A stretch of 64,000 nt of DNA from positions 1 to 64,000 of the forward strand of contig AQUE01000001.1 of the NCBI GenBank assembly GCA_000371845.1, in the 5' to 3' direction. The DNA is from an alpha proteobacterium SCGC AAA280-P20 (GTDB taxonomy: Bacteria; Pseudomonadota; Alphaproteobacteria; Pelagibacterales; Pelagibacteraceae). The translations under genes were made by a program, and so were the position numbers. The stretch's first letter is position 1. The number at the start of each line of letters is the position of its first letter. Below, in pieces: positions 18,996 through 27,860 of this stretch. The notes below the pieces were generated by a model. That model had not been told where the DNA came from and did not search any database. It was given only the letters and a program-made list of their open reading frames with translations.

Positions 18996-19007
18996 TATAT
19001 AAATATC

Positions 19008-19027
19008 TATAAAAAAGCTTTTTTATA
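19008..19027. promoter_or_regulatory. Perfect 20-bp palindrome in the dapA/slt divergent promoter region
   Basis: TATAAAAAAGCTTTTTTATA is exactly self-complementary and sits between the divergent dapA and slt starts. A consensus -10 hexamer TATAAT overlaps its right end (19024-19029), 28 bases before the slt ATG. It could be an operator, a bidirectional -10 element or a chance A/T-rich palindrome. In A+T-rich DNA the last is quite possible. Confidence 0.4.
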
Positions 19028-19057
19028 ATACACTGTTTTTTTAAATAATAAAATTAA

Positions 19058-21400
19058 ATGAACTTTAAATTTGTTGTAATTTTTAATTTATTTTTGCTAT
19101 TGAGCATGACTTTTTCCGCTTACGCAAAAAATATACCTCCAAAATTAAAACCTGAAAAATTTATAGATAGCGCAGCTCATTCCTCAAAAACATCGAAGTT
19201 CCTAGATAATTTAACAAAAAACAAAAAAAAGGAACAAATAATTTTAAAACCTAAAGAAGAAGTTGCAGTTGATGACGAAAAAAATCAAAAAAAAGAAGAA
19301 ATTAAAAAAGAAACTAAAGAAGTAAAAGAAAAAAAAATTCCTGAAAAAAAACAAGAAGTAATTAAAACTAAAGAAACTAAAGAAGTTAAAAAAAAAGAAA
19401 CTGAAAAAGCTGAAGTAACAAAAGAAGTCATTCCTAAAATTAAACCTCGTGACTTTAAGACCTTCACTCCTGAACATAAAGGTCTTTTAGAAAGCAAAAC
19501 TCTTAGTGCTAAAGATTTTGGAATAACAAAAGTAGTTTTTGAATACGTTGATAAAAAACAGTGGAGACTAGCATTGTCAGATGCTCAAAAAATGCAGGAC
19601 AAGACAATATATACACTCGTAAATTGGATGTATTTAATCGAGCCTCAAAGTGGAGCTAACTTTAATGAGTATTATACATTTATAAAAAACAATAAAGACT
19701 GGCCGAGAATAAATCGTATAAAATATTTAGCAGAACATAAAATTAACTTTGACAATAATTCACCTTCTTCAATTATAGAATATTTCAGCAATAACCCTCC
19801 TTTGAGTGGGTTTGGACGATTAAGATTAGCAGAGGCTTTTTTAGAAAATAATCAAACTGATAAAGCTAGGAACTTGGTCAAAGATGGTTTCAAAGATGCT
19901 GAATTAAGTAAACAAGATCTAAAATATTTCTCTAAAATATTTAAAAAGTTTTTAACTCATCAAGACTACGTTTTAAGAGCAGATTATTTTGCATATGAAG
20001 CAAAATATAAAGATTTAAGAGATACAATAGAATATTTAAATCCTGATTATCAAAAATTGTATAATGCTAGAGCTGCTTTATTTACTAAAAGATCTGCTGA
20101 TAATTTAATTTCTCTAATACCTCAAAATTTAAAGGAAGATCCTGGTTTAATTTACGACAGAATTAAATGGCGAAGAAAGAAAGCAAGATTTGCTGAGGCA
20201 TTAACATTAATGAATCAAAGCGCCTCAGACTCTTTAATGAGAAATCAATATTTAGCTAAAGAAAGATTGTCAGTTGCTAGAGATAAGATTTCAGACAAAG
20301 AATATAAAATGGCATACGACATTTTAAAGGATCACAGATTAAATGAAGGTGCAGATTATGCTGAAATTGAATGGCATCTTGGTTGGATTGCTTTAAGTTT
20401 TACTAATCAAACAGAAATAGCTCTTAATCATTTTTTGAAAATGAATGCAGCGGTTTCTTATCCAATATCTAAAGCAAGAGCTGCTTATTGGATTGGAAGA
20501 ACGTATAAAAAATTAGGACAAACTAGTCAGGCCAATACTTGGTTTAGAACTGGCTCTCAATATGGAACAACATTTTATGGTCAACTTTCTCATAAGGAAT
20601 TAGATGAAAGAAGATTTTCTATAAATAATAATTTTAAATTTAATGAAGATAGATATGAAGAATTTAAGAAGAATAATCCTCTGGCAAAGTCAGTTGTTAT
20701 ATTAAAAGAGCTAAATAGAACCAAATATTCAAAAGATATATTAAGACATCTTGGCGATGCAGAGCAAAATAGAACTTCTGAAGAAATTTCAATGGCAGGT
20801 ATCTTAGCGCAAGAAATTGAAAGATTAGATTTTGCTATACAAATTGCAAAAAACGCCTCTTATAAAAACTTAAACTTTTTAGAAATAAGTTTTCCAAGAA
20901 TAGAAGTTCCAAAACAAGTTAAAAACCAAAAAATATTAGATAGCTCAGTTATTTTAGCTTTAATAAGACAAGAAAGTGAGTTTGATACGACCGCAAACTC
21001 TACAGTTGGAGCAAAAGGTTTAATGCAAATTATGCCGGCGACCGCTAAATTATTAAGCAAAGTAACTAATATAGATTTTTCTAGAGAAAAATTAACTAGA
21101 GATAAAGATTACAATTTAGCACTTGGCTCATATTATATTTCAGATCTTGATGATGTCTTTGGTTCCCACTATCTAGCGTTTGCAGCTTATAACGCTGGTC
21201 CGCATCGAGTTGAAAAATGGATCAAAGCATATGGCGATCCAAGAAGAAAACAAATTGATGCAATTGATTTCATAGAACTTATACCATTCCAAGAAACAAG
21301 AAATTACGTACAAAGAGTCAGTGAAAATATTAACGTATATGAATATTTAAATGACCCTAATAACGCTACTAATAAAATTGAAAAAATTTTATATCGATAA
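19058..21400 (+). CDS. slt: Soluble lytic murein transglycosylase (Slt family)
   Basis: This periplasmic enzyme cleaves peptidoglycan glycan strands with 1,6-anhydro product formation. A signal peptide covers residues 1-24 (hydrophobic FVVIFNLFLLLSMTFSAYA). Residues about 55-130 are a Lys/Glu-rich low-complexity linker. A long superhelical region resembling the Slt70 U-domain follows. The C-terminal catalytic domain shows ALIRQESEFDTTANS (catalytic Glu), GAKGLMQIMPATAKL, and AFAAYNAGPHRVEKW. At 780 aa it is longer than E. coli Slt70, mainly because of the linker. Its stop directly abuts the convergent gene at 21401. Confidence 0.92.
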   Translation: MNFKFVVIFNLFLLLSMTFSAYAKNIPPKLKPEKFIDSAAHSSKTSKFLDNLTKNKKKEQIILKPKEEVAVDDEKNQKKEEIKKETKEVKEKKIPEKKQEVIKTKETKEVKKKETEKAEVTKEVIPKIKPRDFKTFTPEHKGLLESKTLSAKDFGITKVVFEYVDKKQWRLALSDAQKMQDKTIYTLVNWMYLIEPQSGANFNEYYTFIKNNKDWPRINRIKYLAEHKINFDNNSPSSIIEYFSNNPPLSGFGRLRLAEAFLENNQTDKARNLVKDGFKDAELSKQDLKYFSKIFKKFLTHQDYVLRADYFAYEAKYKDLRDTIEYLNPDYQKLYNARAALFTKRSADNLISLIPQNLKEDPGLIYDRIKWRRKKARFAEALTLMNQSASDSLMRNQYLAKERLSVARDKISDKEYKMAYDILKDHRLNEGADYAEIEWHLGWIALSFTNQTEIALNHFLKMNAAVSYPISKARAAYWIGRTYKKLGQTSQANTWFRTGSQYGTTFYGQLSHKELDERRFSINNNFKFNEDRYEEFKKNNPLAKSVVILKELNRTKYSKDILRHLGDAEQNRTSEEISMAGILAQEIERLDFAIQIAKNASYKNLNFLEISFPRIEVPKQVKNQKILDSSVILALIRQESEFDTTANSTVGAKGLMQIMPATAKLLSKVTNIDFSREKLTRDKDYNLALGSYYISDLDDVFGSHYLAFAAYNAGPHRVEKWIKAYGDPRRKQIDAIDFIELIPFQETRNYVQRVSENINVYEYLNDPNNATNKIEKILYR

Positions 21401-22144
21401 CTATTTTTTAGTCACTTTATAAGAATAAGATAATGCTGCAAAAACAGCAGCATAATTTAGATAAGAAACAAAAAAAGATATAAAATCAAAAAAAGGTTTT
21501 AAAAATTTATAAAATTCTTGTGAATTCTCTAAAAAATATACCTGCAAAGCAAAAATTAAATAAGTAGGCAAAATAAAAGCTAAAGTAATAATCAGAAATA
21601 TTGCAAATAATTTTCCAGAAAAATCGTTAAATTCTTTACCAGAAAAAATACTAATTGATTTATTTAAAGATATTTTTGGTAAAATTAAAATTAATTTAAA
21701 AGCTAAGTAAATAGTTGGAATTAACAATAATACAACATATCTACTGTCAGCTCCAAACAAAGTGCTAATACCATTGCGATCTAAATAATATTTTAAAAAT
21801 ACAGGACTTAATGCCAAGCAAGAAATTAAAGTGCTATAAAATAAATATCTAATATTTGTAAAATCAAACATCTTAAATAAGGGATTAGGTACCGTTTGAT
21901 TTAATAAAATATCTCTATGCACTTTATATCCGATCGTACTTATAACTAACCCCATAAGAGCAAAAATAATAAAAACTGTAAATTTTGTTGCGATATTTTC
22001 TAATACTAAAAAATATAATCCATTAAAAATTACTGTAAGAAATAAAACTGTGTAGAAACTTTCTCTAAATATTTTTTTAATATCTTTAAAAATGTAAGAG
22101 AAAGATTTTGAAATTATTTCACTTATATTCAAGTTGTCATTCAT
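21401..22144 (-). CDS. Integral membrane protein of unknown function
   Basis: I do not recognise the family. The 247-residue protein has about six hydrophobic segments: FYTVLFLTVIFNGLYFLVL, FTVFIIFALMGLVISTIGY, YLFYSTLISCLALSPVF, VVLLLIPTIYLAFKLILIL, LFAIFLIITLAFILPTYLIF and a last one ending YLNYAAVFAALSYSY. The N-terminal 25 residues are amphipathic (ISEIISKSFSYIFKDIKKIF). The overall look recalls small bacterial YciC-like or glycerophosphodiesterase membrane-domain proteins, but this is only resemblance. The ATG at 22144 is preferred; an upstream in-frame ATG would start inside the tRNA-Ser gene. Confidence 0.7.
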   Translation of the reverse strand: MNDNLNISEIISKSFSYIFKDIKKIFRESFYTVLFLTVIFNGLYFLVLENIATKFTVFIIFALMGLVISTIGYKVHRDILLNQTVPNPLFKMFDFTNIRYLFYSTLISCLALSPVFLKYYLDRNGISTLFGADSRYVVLLLIPTIYLAFKLILILPKISLNKSISIFSGKEFNDFSGKLFAIFLIITLAFILPTYLIFALQVYFLENSQEFYKFLKPFFDFISFFVSYLNYAAVFAALSYSYKVTKK

Positions 22145-22149
22145 ATCTT

Positions 22150-22243
22150 TGGCGGAGAGAGGGGGATTCGAACCCCCGATACGACTTTTCAATCGTATAA
22201 CGGTTTAGCAAACCGCCGCCTTCAGCCTCTCGGCCACCTCTCC
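22150..22243 (-). tRNA. tRNA-Ser (anticodon GCU)
   Basis: A full class II tRNA reads on the minus strand. The acceptor GGAGAGG pairs with UCUCUCC (one G-U pair). The anticodon loop carries GCU in UUUGCUAAA, followed by a long variable arm (about 20 nt) typical of tRNA-Ser. The T arm is GGGGG-UUCGAAU-CCCCC, the discriminator is G, and the terminal CCA is encoded. It reads AGC and AGU codons. The membrane protein gene starts 5 bases downstream. Confidence 0.96.
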
Positions 22244-22344
22244 TCACTTAAAGGCAAATATTTAAGCCATTAATTTTATATTACAAGTTTAACTATGAGG
22301 AAAAAAGTTGAATAATCATTTGAATATCACTAATAACCACGCTT

Positions 22345-22575
22345 ATGAAAAAACTTATAATCATGCTTACAGTAGTACTGTTCAGCCAAAACTTAGCATT
22401 TGCTCAGAATGCTGAAATTAAAAAATCAGCTAAATCTGGAATTTGTTACAGCGCAGACTCGAAATCTTATAAAAAATTAAAAGATTTTACTCCCTATAAA
22501 ACTATGGATGAGTGTATAGCGGCTGGCGGAAAATTACAAAAAGCTAAAGCTGCACCAAAGAAAAAAACAGCTTAA
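22345..22575 (+). CDS. Small secreted two-cysteine protein
   Basis: This 76-residue protein opens with a signal peptide (residues 1-21, ending SQNLAFAQ). The mature part is about 55 residues: SGICYSADSKSYKKLKDF and then PYKTMDECIAAGGKLQKAKA, with a Lys/Ala/Pro-rich tail. The two cysteines are 25 residues apart and could form a disulfide. The pattern GIC...Y..L..F.PY.T...C...GG resembles a short repeat I recall from secreted bacterial proteins near or within HNH-nuclease-type genes, but I cannot verify that here. Function is unknown. It lies 18 bases upstream of the sugE-like gene and may be co-transcribed. Confidence 0.75.
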   Translation: MKKLIIMLTVVLFSQNLAFAQNAEIKKSAKSGICYSADSKSYKKLKDFTPYKTMDECIAAGGKLQKAKAAPKKKTA

Positions 22576-22593
22576 TTAAAGATCAAAATTTAA

Positions 22594-22914
22594 GTGAATT
22601 CAATCGGTTGGATTTACCTTTTTATTGCCGGGTTTCTTGAGATTGGTTTTACAACATCTATGAAGTTGATGGATGGTCATAAAAACATTCCTTGGTCAAT
22701 TGCATTTTATATTTGCGTTATTTTAAGCTTTGGATTTTTACAAGAAGCAACAAAATCAGTTCCACTTGGAACAGCTTATGCTGTATGGACTGGAATTGGT
22801 GCTGCCGGAACTTTTATTATTGGAGTTCTTTTCTTTAATGATCCGTCAATTGTTTTTAGATGGATTGGAGTATCTTTGATAATTCTTGGGGTTATATTTC
22901 TTAAGGTTGCTTAA
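22594..22914 (+). CDS. sugE: Small multidrug-resistance family transporter, SugE/Gdx type
   Basis: This 106-residue, four-helix inner-membrane protein belongs to the SMR family. The essential glutamate is in AGFLEIGFTTSMKLMDG (about Glu17). The helix-3 segment GTAYAVWTGIGAAGTF matches the SugE/Gdx subgroup, whose studied members export guanidinium, rather than EmrE-type drug pumps. Translation probably starts at GTG (22594), because the first transmembrane helix begins immediately after it. No guanidine riboswitch is visible upstream, where the small secreted-protein gene lies instead. The substrate is inferred from the subgroup only. Confidence 0.88.
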   Translation: MNSIGWIYLFIAGFLEIGFTTSMKLMDGHKNIPWSIAFYICVILSFGFLQEATKSVPLGTAYAVWTGIGAAGTFIIGVLFFNDPSIVFRWIGVSLIILGVIFLKVA

Positions 22915-22928
22915 TATTATATTAGTTT

Positions 22929-23630
22929 TTATTTTGGAGCATCAATTACCAAAACTTCACAATCATCGTTAGCTTTAATAGTAAACTCTTTAATATCTGA
23001 AATTTCCGCAGCATCCCCTTTTTCTAATACTTTATCATCTAAAGTAATTTTTCCATAAGAACATAATAAATATGCTTGATGTTTAATATTATAAATAATT
23101 TGATCGCCTTTATTTATTTTTCCACCATATATGTATGCGTCTTGGTAAATTCCCAATGTTCCTTCTTTATAATTTTTTCCAAATCCAGAAACTAAAAGGT
23201 TAAGTTGATCTTTAACTGGATTTTTCGGAAACTGTTTTGCTTCCCACCTAGGTTTAACTCCAATTTTATTAGGAATAATCCAGATCTGATAAATATTTGT
23301 TTCTTTATTTTCTAAATTATATTCTGAATGAATAACTCCTGTGCCCGCACTCATAACCTGGATGTCTCCAGCTTCAGTTCTGCCTTCGTTATTATGATTA
23401 TCTGTGTGAGTAATTGCACCAGATCTAACATAAGTAATGATTTCCATGTCATTATGTTGATGCGGATCAAAACCTTTTTTAGCTTTTATAATATCGTCAT
23501 TAATAACTCTAATAGCACCAAAACCCATTCTTTTAGGATTGTAATAGGACGCAAAACTAAAATGATGTTTGGCTTTTAACCAGCCATGGTTAGCTCCGCC
23601 TAGATCTTTATACTTAATAACTGAAAACAT
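22929..23630 (-). CDS. Pirin family protein
   Basis: Pirins are bicupin proteins, some with quercetin 2,3-dioxygenase activity and some redox- or iron-responsive regulators. The N-terminal cupin has the metal ligands in FDPHQHNDMEIITYV and GTGVIHSEYN. The 233 aa length matches the YhhW-like group. The second cupin is degenerate. The gene is convergent with the SMR transporter (14 bases apart) and 6 bases downstream of typA. The physiological substrate is not deducible. Confidence 0.9.
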   Translation of the reverse strand: MFSVIKYKDLGGANHGWLKAKHHFSFASYYNPKRMGFGAIRVINDDIIKAKKGFDPHQHNDMEIITYVRSGAITHTDNHNNEGRTEAGDIQVMSAGTGVIHSEYNLENKETNIYQIWIIPNKIGVKPRWEAKQFPKNPVKDQLNLLVSGFGKNYKEGTLGIYQDAYIYGGKINKGDQIIYNIKHQAYLLCSYGKITLDDKVLEKGDAAEISDIKEFTIKANDDCEVLVIDAPK

Positions 23631-23636
23631 TATTTC

Positions 23637-25457
23637 TTATGACTTTTGTGCTCTTTTTCGTTCGTGTTCAAGTAAGAATTTTTTTCTTATACGAATAGAC
23701 TTTGGTGTAACTTCAACAAGTTCATCATCATTAATAAATTGAAGTGAATATTCTAAAGTTGTTTTAATTGGAGGCACAATAACTAAAGCTTCATCAGCAG
23801 TGACTGATCTTACGTTGGATACTTTTTTTCCAATTAGTGGATTAACTATTAAATCGTTGTCTCTATTATGTATCCCAATAACTTGGCCTCCATAAATCTC
23901 ATCTCCGTGCGATATGAAGAAACGTCCACGTTCTTGAAGATGAAATATCCCATAAGTAACTGCTTTTCCTTGGTCTTTAGCAATTAGAACGCCATTATTT
24001 CTTTCGCCTAACGATTGGTTAATTTTAGGGCCATAATGATCAAAGGAATGATACATCAAACCGGTTCCTGAAGTAGTTGATAAAAAATCTGAACGAAAAC
24101 CAATTAAACCTCGTGTTGGAATAACATAATCTAATCGAACTCTACCTCTGCTATCAGAGATAATATTTTTTAAATCACCTTTTCTTTCACCAAGTTTTTC
24201 CATAATTTTTCCTTGATGTTGTTCTTCGATATCAATGGTTAATGCCTCAAAAGGCTCCTGGTCTTGACCATCTACTTTTTTAATAATTACTTCAGGTCTA
24301 GAAATTGCAAGTTCATATCCTTCTCTTCTCATATTTTCGATTAAAATTGATAAATGTAATTCTCCTCTTCCTGATACTCTATATTTATCTGGGCTTTCAG
24401 TTTCAGTAACTCGAAGCGCAACGTTATGAATAAGTTCTTTATCTAATCTGTCTTTAATATTTCTTGTTGTAACATACTTTCCTTCTTTACCAGCAAATGG
24501 AGATGTGTTGACTTGGAAAGTCATGCTAATTGTTGGTTCGTCAACAACAAGTGGTGAAAGCGCCTCTACTTGTTTTGGGTCGCAAACTGTATCAGAGATT
24601 TTAACCCCATCAATTCCAGAAAACATTATAATTTCTCCAGCTGATGCTTCTTGTTTTTCAACCCTTGCTAATCCTAAAAATCCTAAAATTTGTAAAATTT
24701 TTCCGTTTTTTATTTTTCCTTCTTTATTAATTATTGAAACGTTATCATTTACTTTAATAGTTCCTCTTTGAATTCTGCCAATTCCAATAACGCCGACATA
24801 ACTTGAATAATCAAGTGAACTCACTTGCATTCTAAAAGGTCCTTCAAGATCCACTTTTGGATGAGGAACGTTATCAACAATACATTGAAATAATACACTC
24901 ATATTATGTTCAGCTTTTACAGGTTCTTTTGCTGCCCATCCTTGAATTGCAGATGTATAAACAATTGGAAAATCTAATTGCTCAGAAGTCGCCCCTAACT
25001 TATCAAACAAATCAAAAGTTTGATCTAATGCCCAATCAGGTCTTGCTCCATCTCTATCCACTTTATTAATTACAACAATTGGTCGAAGTCCAAGTTTTAA
25101 AGCTTTTGATGTTACAAATCTTGTTTGTGGCATGGGTCCATCTACTGCATCTACAAGAAGCAGAACAGAATCTACCATGGAAAGACCACGCTCTACTTCA
25201 CCACCAAAGTCGGCGTGACCCGGAGTATCAATAATGTTAATTTGATAACCATTCCAAGTTAAGGAAGTGTTTTTTGCAAGAATTGTAATACCTCTTTCTT
25301 TTTCAATTTCATTAGAATCCATTATTCGCTCTTCGGCCATTTCCGATGCTTTTAATGTTCCAGAATCTCTTAATAATTTATCAAGGAGTGTTGTTTTGCC
25401 GTGATCGACGTGTGCAATAATTGCAATGTTACGGATCTTTTTAATATCTGTTGCCAT
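23637..25457 (-). CDS. typA: Ribosome-binding GTPase TypA/BipA
   Basis: TypA is an EF-G-like translational GTPase that binds 70S ribosomes and supports growth under stress. Motifs are the P-loop [15 protein letters not shown], switch [14 protein letters not shown]3 [15 protein letters not shown] and G4 NKVDRDGA. The C-terminal TypA-specific portion includes [10 protein letters not shown] and [13 protein letters not shown]. At 606 aa it is full-length. A consistent upstream boundary is the ATG at 25457. Confidence 0.97.
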   Translation of the reverse strand: MATDIKKIRNIAIIAHVDHGKTTLLDKLLRDSGTLKASEMAEERIMDSNEIEKERGITILAKNTSLTWNGYQINIIDTPGHADFGGEVERGLSMVDSVLLLVDAVDGPMPQTRFVTSKALKLGLRPIVVINKVDRDGARPDWALDQTFDLFDKLGATSEQLDFPIVYTSAIQGWAAKEPVKAEHNMSVLFQCIVDNVPHPKVDLEGPFRMQVSSLDYSSYVGVIGIGRIQRGTIKVNDNVSIINKEGKIKNGKILQILGFLGLARVEKQEASAGEIIMFSGIDGVKISDTVCDPKQVEALSPLVVDEPTISMTFQVNTSPFAGKEGKYVTTRNIKDRLDKELIHNVALRVTETESPDKYRVSGRGELHLSILIENMRREGYELAISRPEVIIKKVDGQDQEPFEALTIDIEEQHQGKIMEKLGERKGDLKNIISDSRGRVRLDYVIPTRGLIGFRSDFLSTTSGTGLMYHSFDHYGPKINQSLGERNNGVLIAKDQGKAVTYGIFHLQERGRFFISHGDEIYGGQVIGIHNRDNDLIVNPLIGKKVSNVRSVTADEALVIVPPIKTTLEYSLQFINDDELVEVTPKSIRIRKKFLLEHERKRAQKS

Positions 25458-25511
25458 GAAGAGTGTCTATCTAAACTAGAATTGTATTTATTCAACTAAA
25501 ATATATTTATT

Positions 25512-25808
25512 TTAATCATCATCTGAAAAGTAAATTCTTTGATTTAGTTGTTTTCTAGAGTTCTCAAATTTTTTTCGATGTTTAATACTTTGATTATGAG
25601 TTCTTTTTCTCCATAATCTAAATGAACTTTCATTTAAATTCTTTCTCATTATTTTTATAACATCAGACTCAGATTTTCCTGTTTGCTCTTTAATATCCTC
25701 AAAAGTAATTCGATCAGCCCAGGCTGCCCAAATAATCCAAGAAATAGAATTTTTATCCTGAGGTTCTGGATTTGCAGTTCGTGTAATAGGTCGTAGACCT
25801 TTTTTCAT
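25512..25808 (-). CDS. Conserved hypothetical protein, DUF2805/TIGR03643-type
   Basis: This 98-residue protein has a helix-turn-helix-like region (residues about 31-60, WAAWADRITFEDIKEQTGKS) and a conserved basic stretch (SFRLWRKRTHNQSIKHRKKF). From memory this corresponds to the small TIGR03643 family of unknown function. A nucleic acid-binding role is plausible from the HTH-like fold and positive charge but is unproven. It starts 1 base from the peroxiredoxin stop. Confidence 0.8.
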   Translation of the reverse strand: MKKGLRPITRTANPEPQDKNSISWIIWAAWADRITFEDIKEQTGKSESDVIKIMRKNLNESSFRLWRKRTHNQSIKHRKKFENSRKQLNQRIYFSDDD

Positions 25809-26288
25809 TTATTTTTGTGACTTTAAAAAACTAATCATGGTGTTTGAATCACTTACATCAAATTTACCATCTGCATCAACAAACATTTTTTCAATTATTT
25901 TATTCTTAACATAGATTGAATATCTTTTTGAACGCTGACCCATGCCAGCAGCTGATCTATCAGTAACCATATCCATAGCTTTAGTAAATTCCATATTAGC
26001 ATCAGGTAACATTTTAACTTTTTTAAGATCTAAGTTTTTTGCCCAAGCTTTCATTACAAATGGATCATTAGCACTTAAACAATAAACTTCATCAATACCT
26101 AATTTTTTTAATTCATCATAATTTAATTCATAACCTGGCAGATGATAATCATTACAGGTTGGCGTGAAAGCTCCAGGAAGAGCAAATAAAACTATATTTT
26201 TATTTTTAAAAATATCGTCAGAAGTAATTGTAACAAACTCTTTTTCAGGACGAGTTATAAATTTAACATTTGGAACTTGTTTACTCAT
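25809..26288 (-). CDS. Peroxiredoxin, Prx5-like
   Basis: This thiol peroxidase reduces hydrogen peroxide and organic peroxides in the cytoplasm. The peroxidatic-cysteine motif PGAFTPTCNDYHLPGYE is at about residues 39-55, and VYCLSANDPFVMKAWA is typical of the Prx5/PMP20 group. Length 159 aa is standard. It overlaps the end of trhO by four bases, so the two are probably translated together. The reducing partner is not encoded nearby. Confidence 0.93.
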   Translation of the reverse strand: MSKQVPNVKFITRPEKEFVTITSDDIFKNKNIVLFALPGAFTPTCNDYHLPGYELNYDELKKLGIDEVYCLSANDPFVMKAWAKNLDLKKVKMLPDANMEFTKAMDMVTDRSAAGMGQRSKRYSIYVKNKIIEKMFVDADGKFDVSDSNTMISFLKSQK

Positions 26289-27193
26289 GCTGATGCTCTT
26301 TGTAATGAATTTGATTTTAATTTGCCACTTATTTTTTGTGAAGCTCTCATTCTAAATCTGTATTTTTGTTTATCTGTTAATTTATCAAAACAATTTGGGC
26401 AACTTACGTCTTTTTCGTATTTTGGTGAATTGATATCTTTCTTTTTCATAGGAGTTCTGCAACCTGCACACATTAAATAACTTCCTTTTTTAGAATTATT
26501 TACAACAGTAATCCTTTCATCAAAAACAAAACATTCTCCGTTCCATAAAGATTTTTTTTCAGGGACCTTATTTAGATAATTCAAAATTCCACCTTTTAAT
26601 TGATAAACATTCTTAAACCCTCTTTTGAATAAATAACTTGCAGCTTTCTCACAGCGAATTCCACCTGTACAAAACATTGCAATTTTTCTATCTTTGTCGT
26701 CAGAAAGTTTCTCAAAATATTCTGGAAATTTTCTAAAATCATTAATTTTAGGATTTATTGCTTTTTCAAAGGTACCAATCTCACTTTCAAAAGATTTTCT
26801 TACATCAACAACAGTAACGTCGTTTGATAAAATTAATTTATTCCAATCTTCAGGTTCAATTCTGTTTTGAAATTTATATTTATCGTCATTAAACAACTCA
26901 TTTAAAGGGACTACTTCATTCTTAATTTTAATCTTTGCTCTTTTAAAAGGGATAAAATCGACCTCACATTCATTAATAGTGTCAAAGTCTTTAAATGAAA
27001 ATTTTTCTTTTAAGAATTTAATTAATAAATCAATATTAGATTGTTTTCCTGAAACGCTACCGTTAATTCCTTCTAAGGAAAAAATAATGCTACCTTTTAA
27101 CTTATTATCAATAAGAAATTTTCTAAAAGTAAATTTATTATCAATAGGGCTTTTGATTTTAACAAATTTATAAAAACTAATTAATTTTAACAT
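26285..27193 (-). CDS. trhO: tRNA uridine(34) hydroxylase TrhO (rhodanese-like)
   Basis: TrhO (formerly YceA) forms 5-hydroxyuridine at position 34 of tRNAs. The N-terminal domain carries GSIIFSLEGINGSVSG. The central rhodanese domain shows VVDVRKSFESEIGTF and the active-site loop AMFCTGGIRCEKAASYL. A C-terminal CAGC...CPNC cysteine cluster may bind zinc. Length 302 aa fits. It lies 1 base after the O-methyltransferase gene and overlaps the peroxiredoxin gene. Confidence 0.93.
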   Translation of the reverse strand: MLKLISFYKFVKIKSPIDNKFTFRKFLIDNKLKGSIIFSLEGINGSVSGKQSNIDLLIKFLKEKFSFKDFDTINECEVDFIPFKRAKIKIKNEVVPLNELFNDDKYKFQNRIEPEDWNKLILSNDVTVVDVRKSFESEIGTFEKAINPKINDFRKFPEYFEKLSDDKDRKIAMFCTGGIRCEKAASYLFKRGFKNVYQLKGGILNYLNKVPEKKSLWNGECFVFDERITVVNNSKKGSYLMCAGCRTPMKKKDINSPKYEKDVSCPNCFDKLTDKQKYRFRMRASQKISGKLKSNSLQRASA

Positions 27194-27194
27194 T

Positions 27195-27854
27195 TTATAA
27201 TTTTCTACAAATAGTCATGCCATCTGCTATGGGTAATATCATACTCTCAGTTCCCTTAAAATCTTTAACAAATCTATTAAATTCTCTAATAGAATTTGTC
27301 TGATCATCACTTATATTCAAATCAGCAACTTTCCCTTTCCAAAGAGTATTATCAATAATAATAATTCCATCTTTTTCGAGAAGCTCGAGTGATTTTAAAA
27401 AGTAATTTTTATAATTCTTCTTGTCTGCATCAATAAATATTAAATCAAAAATTCTATCTTGATTAATAAATTCTTCCATTGTTTCTAATGCTGGTGCTAA
27501 AATAAAATCAATTTTTTTACTAACGCTATGTTTGCTCCAATATTTTTTAGCAATATCAATATTTTTTTTATCAATATCTAAACTAACGATAGAGCCGTTT
27601 TCGGGAAGAGCTAAGGCCATAGTTAAGGCGCTATAACCTGTGAACGTTCCAATCTCTAAACAATTTTGAATATTTGAACTTTTGATAACAAACTGGAGCA
27701 AAGCTCCTTGATCTGGACTAATTTGCATTGTTGCTGCATTACCAAGATTATTTTCTGTGTATTCTCTAAGTTCTTTTTGCAAAGGATGTTCATTGATACC
27801 TGTTTTGAAAAGGTACTGCTGCAATTCAGTTGAATTTTCAATCGACTTAAACAC
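27195..27854 (-). CDS. SAM-dependent O-methyltransferase (family 3)
   Basis: The protein resembles bacterial relatives of caffeoyl-CoA/catechol O-methyltransferases. Seen are the SAM-binding motif LEIGTFTGYSALTMALALP, the acidic end VSLDID, and the metal-binding FIDADKKNYKNYF followed by DNTLWKG. The 219 aa length is typical. Translation appears to start at GTG (27854), 6 bases beyond the gatB stop. The natural acceptor is unknown; bacterial members often act on catechols or on a tRNA hydroxyuridine (TrmR-like). The adjacent trhO makes the tRNA option attractive, but this is only inference. Confidence 0.87.
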   Translation of the reverse strand: MFKSIENSTELQQYLFKTGINEHPLQKELREYTENNLGNAATMQISPDQGALLQFVIKSSNIQNCLEIGTFTGYSALTMALALPENGSIVSLDIDKKNIDIAKKYWSKHSVSKKIDFILAPALETMEEFINQDRIFDLIFIDADKKNYKNYFLKSLELLEKDGIIIIDNTLWKGKVADLNISDDQTNSIREFNRFVKDFKGTESMILPIADGMTICRKL

Positions 27855-27860
27855 TTTATT

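Noticed and set aside
19244..19477. Phe-rich open frame antisense to slt
   Set aside because: It is the mirror of the Lys/Glu linker (AAA/GAA read as TTT/TTC), with no codon or family support.
22145..22192. N-terminal extension of the membrane protein starting inside the tRNA-Ser gene
   Set aside because: The extra 16 residues are translated tRNA sequence. The ATG at 22144 follows the tRNA end directly and gives a sensible protein.
22576..22593. Guanidine riboswitch before the SugE/Gdx-like gene
   Set aside because: The spacer is 18 bases and the upstream sequence codes for a secreted protein; no riboswitch core was seen.
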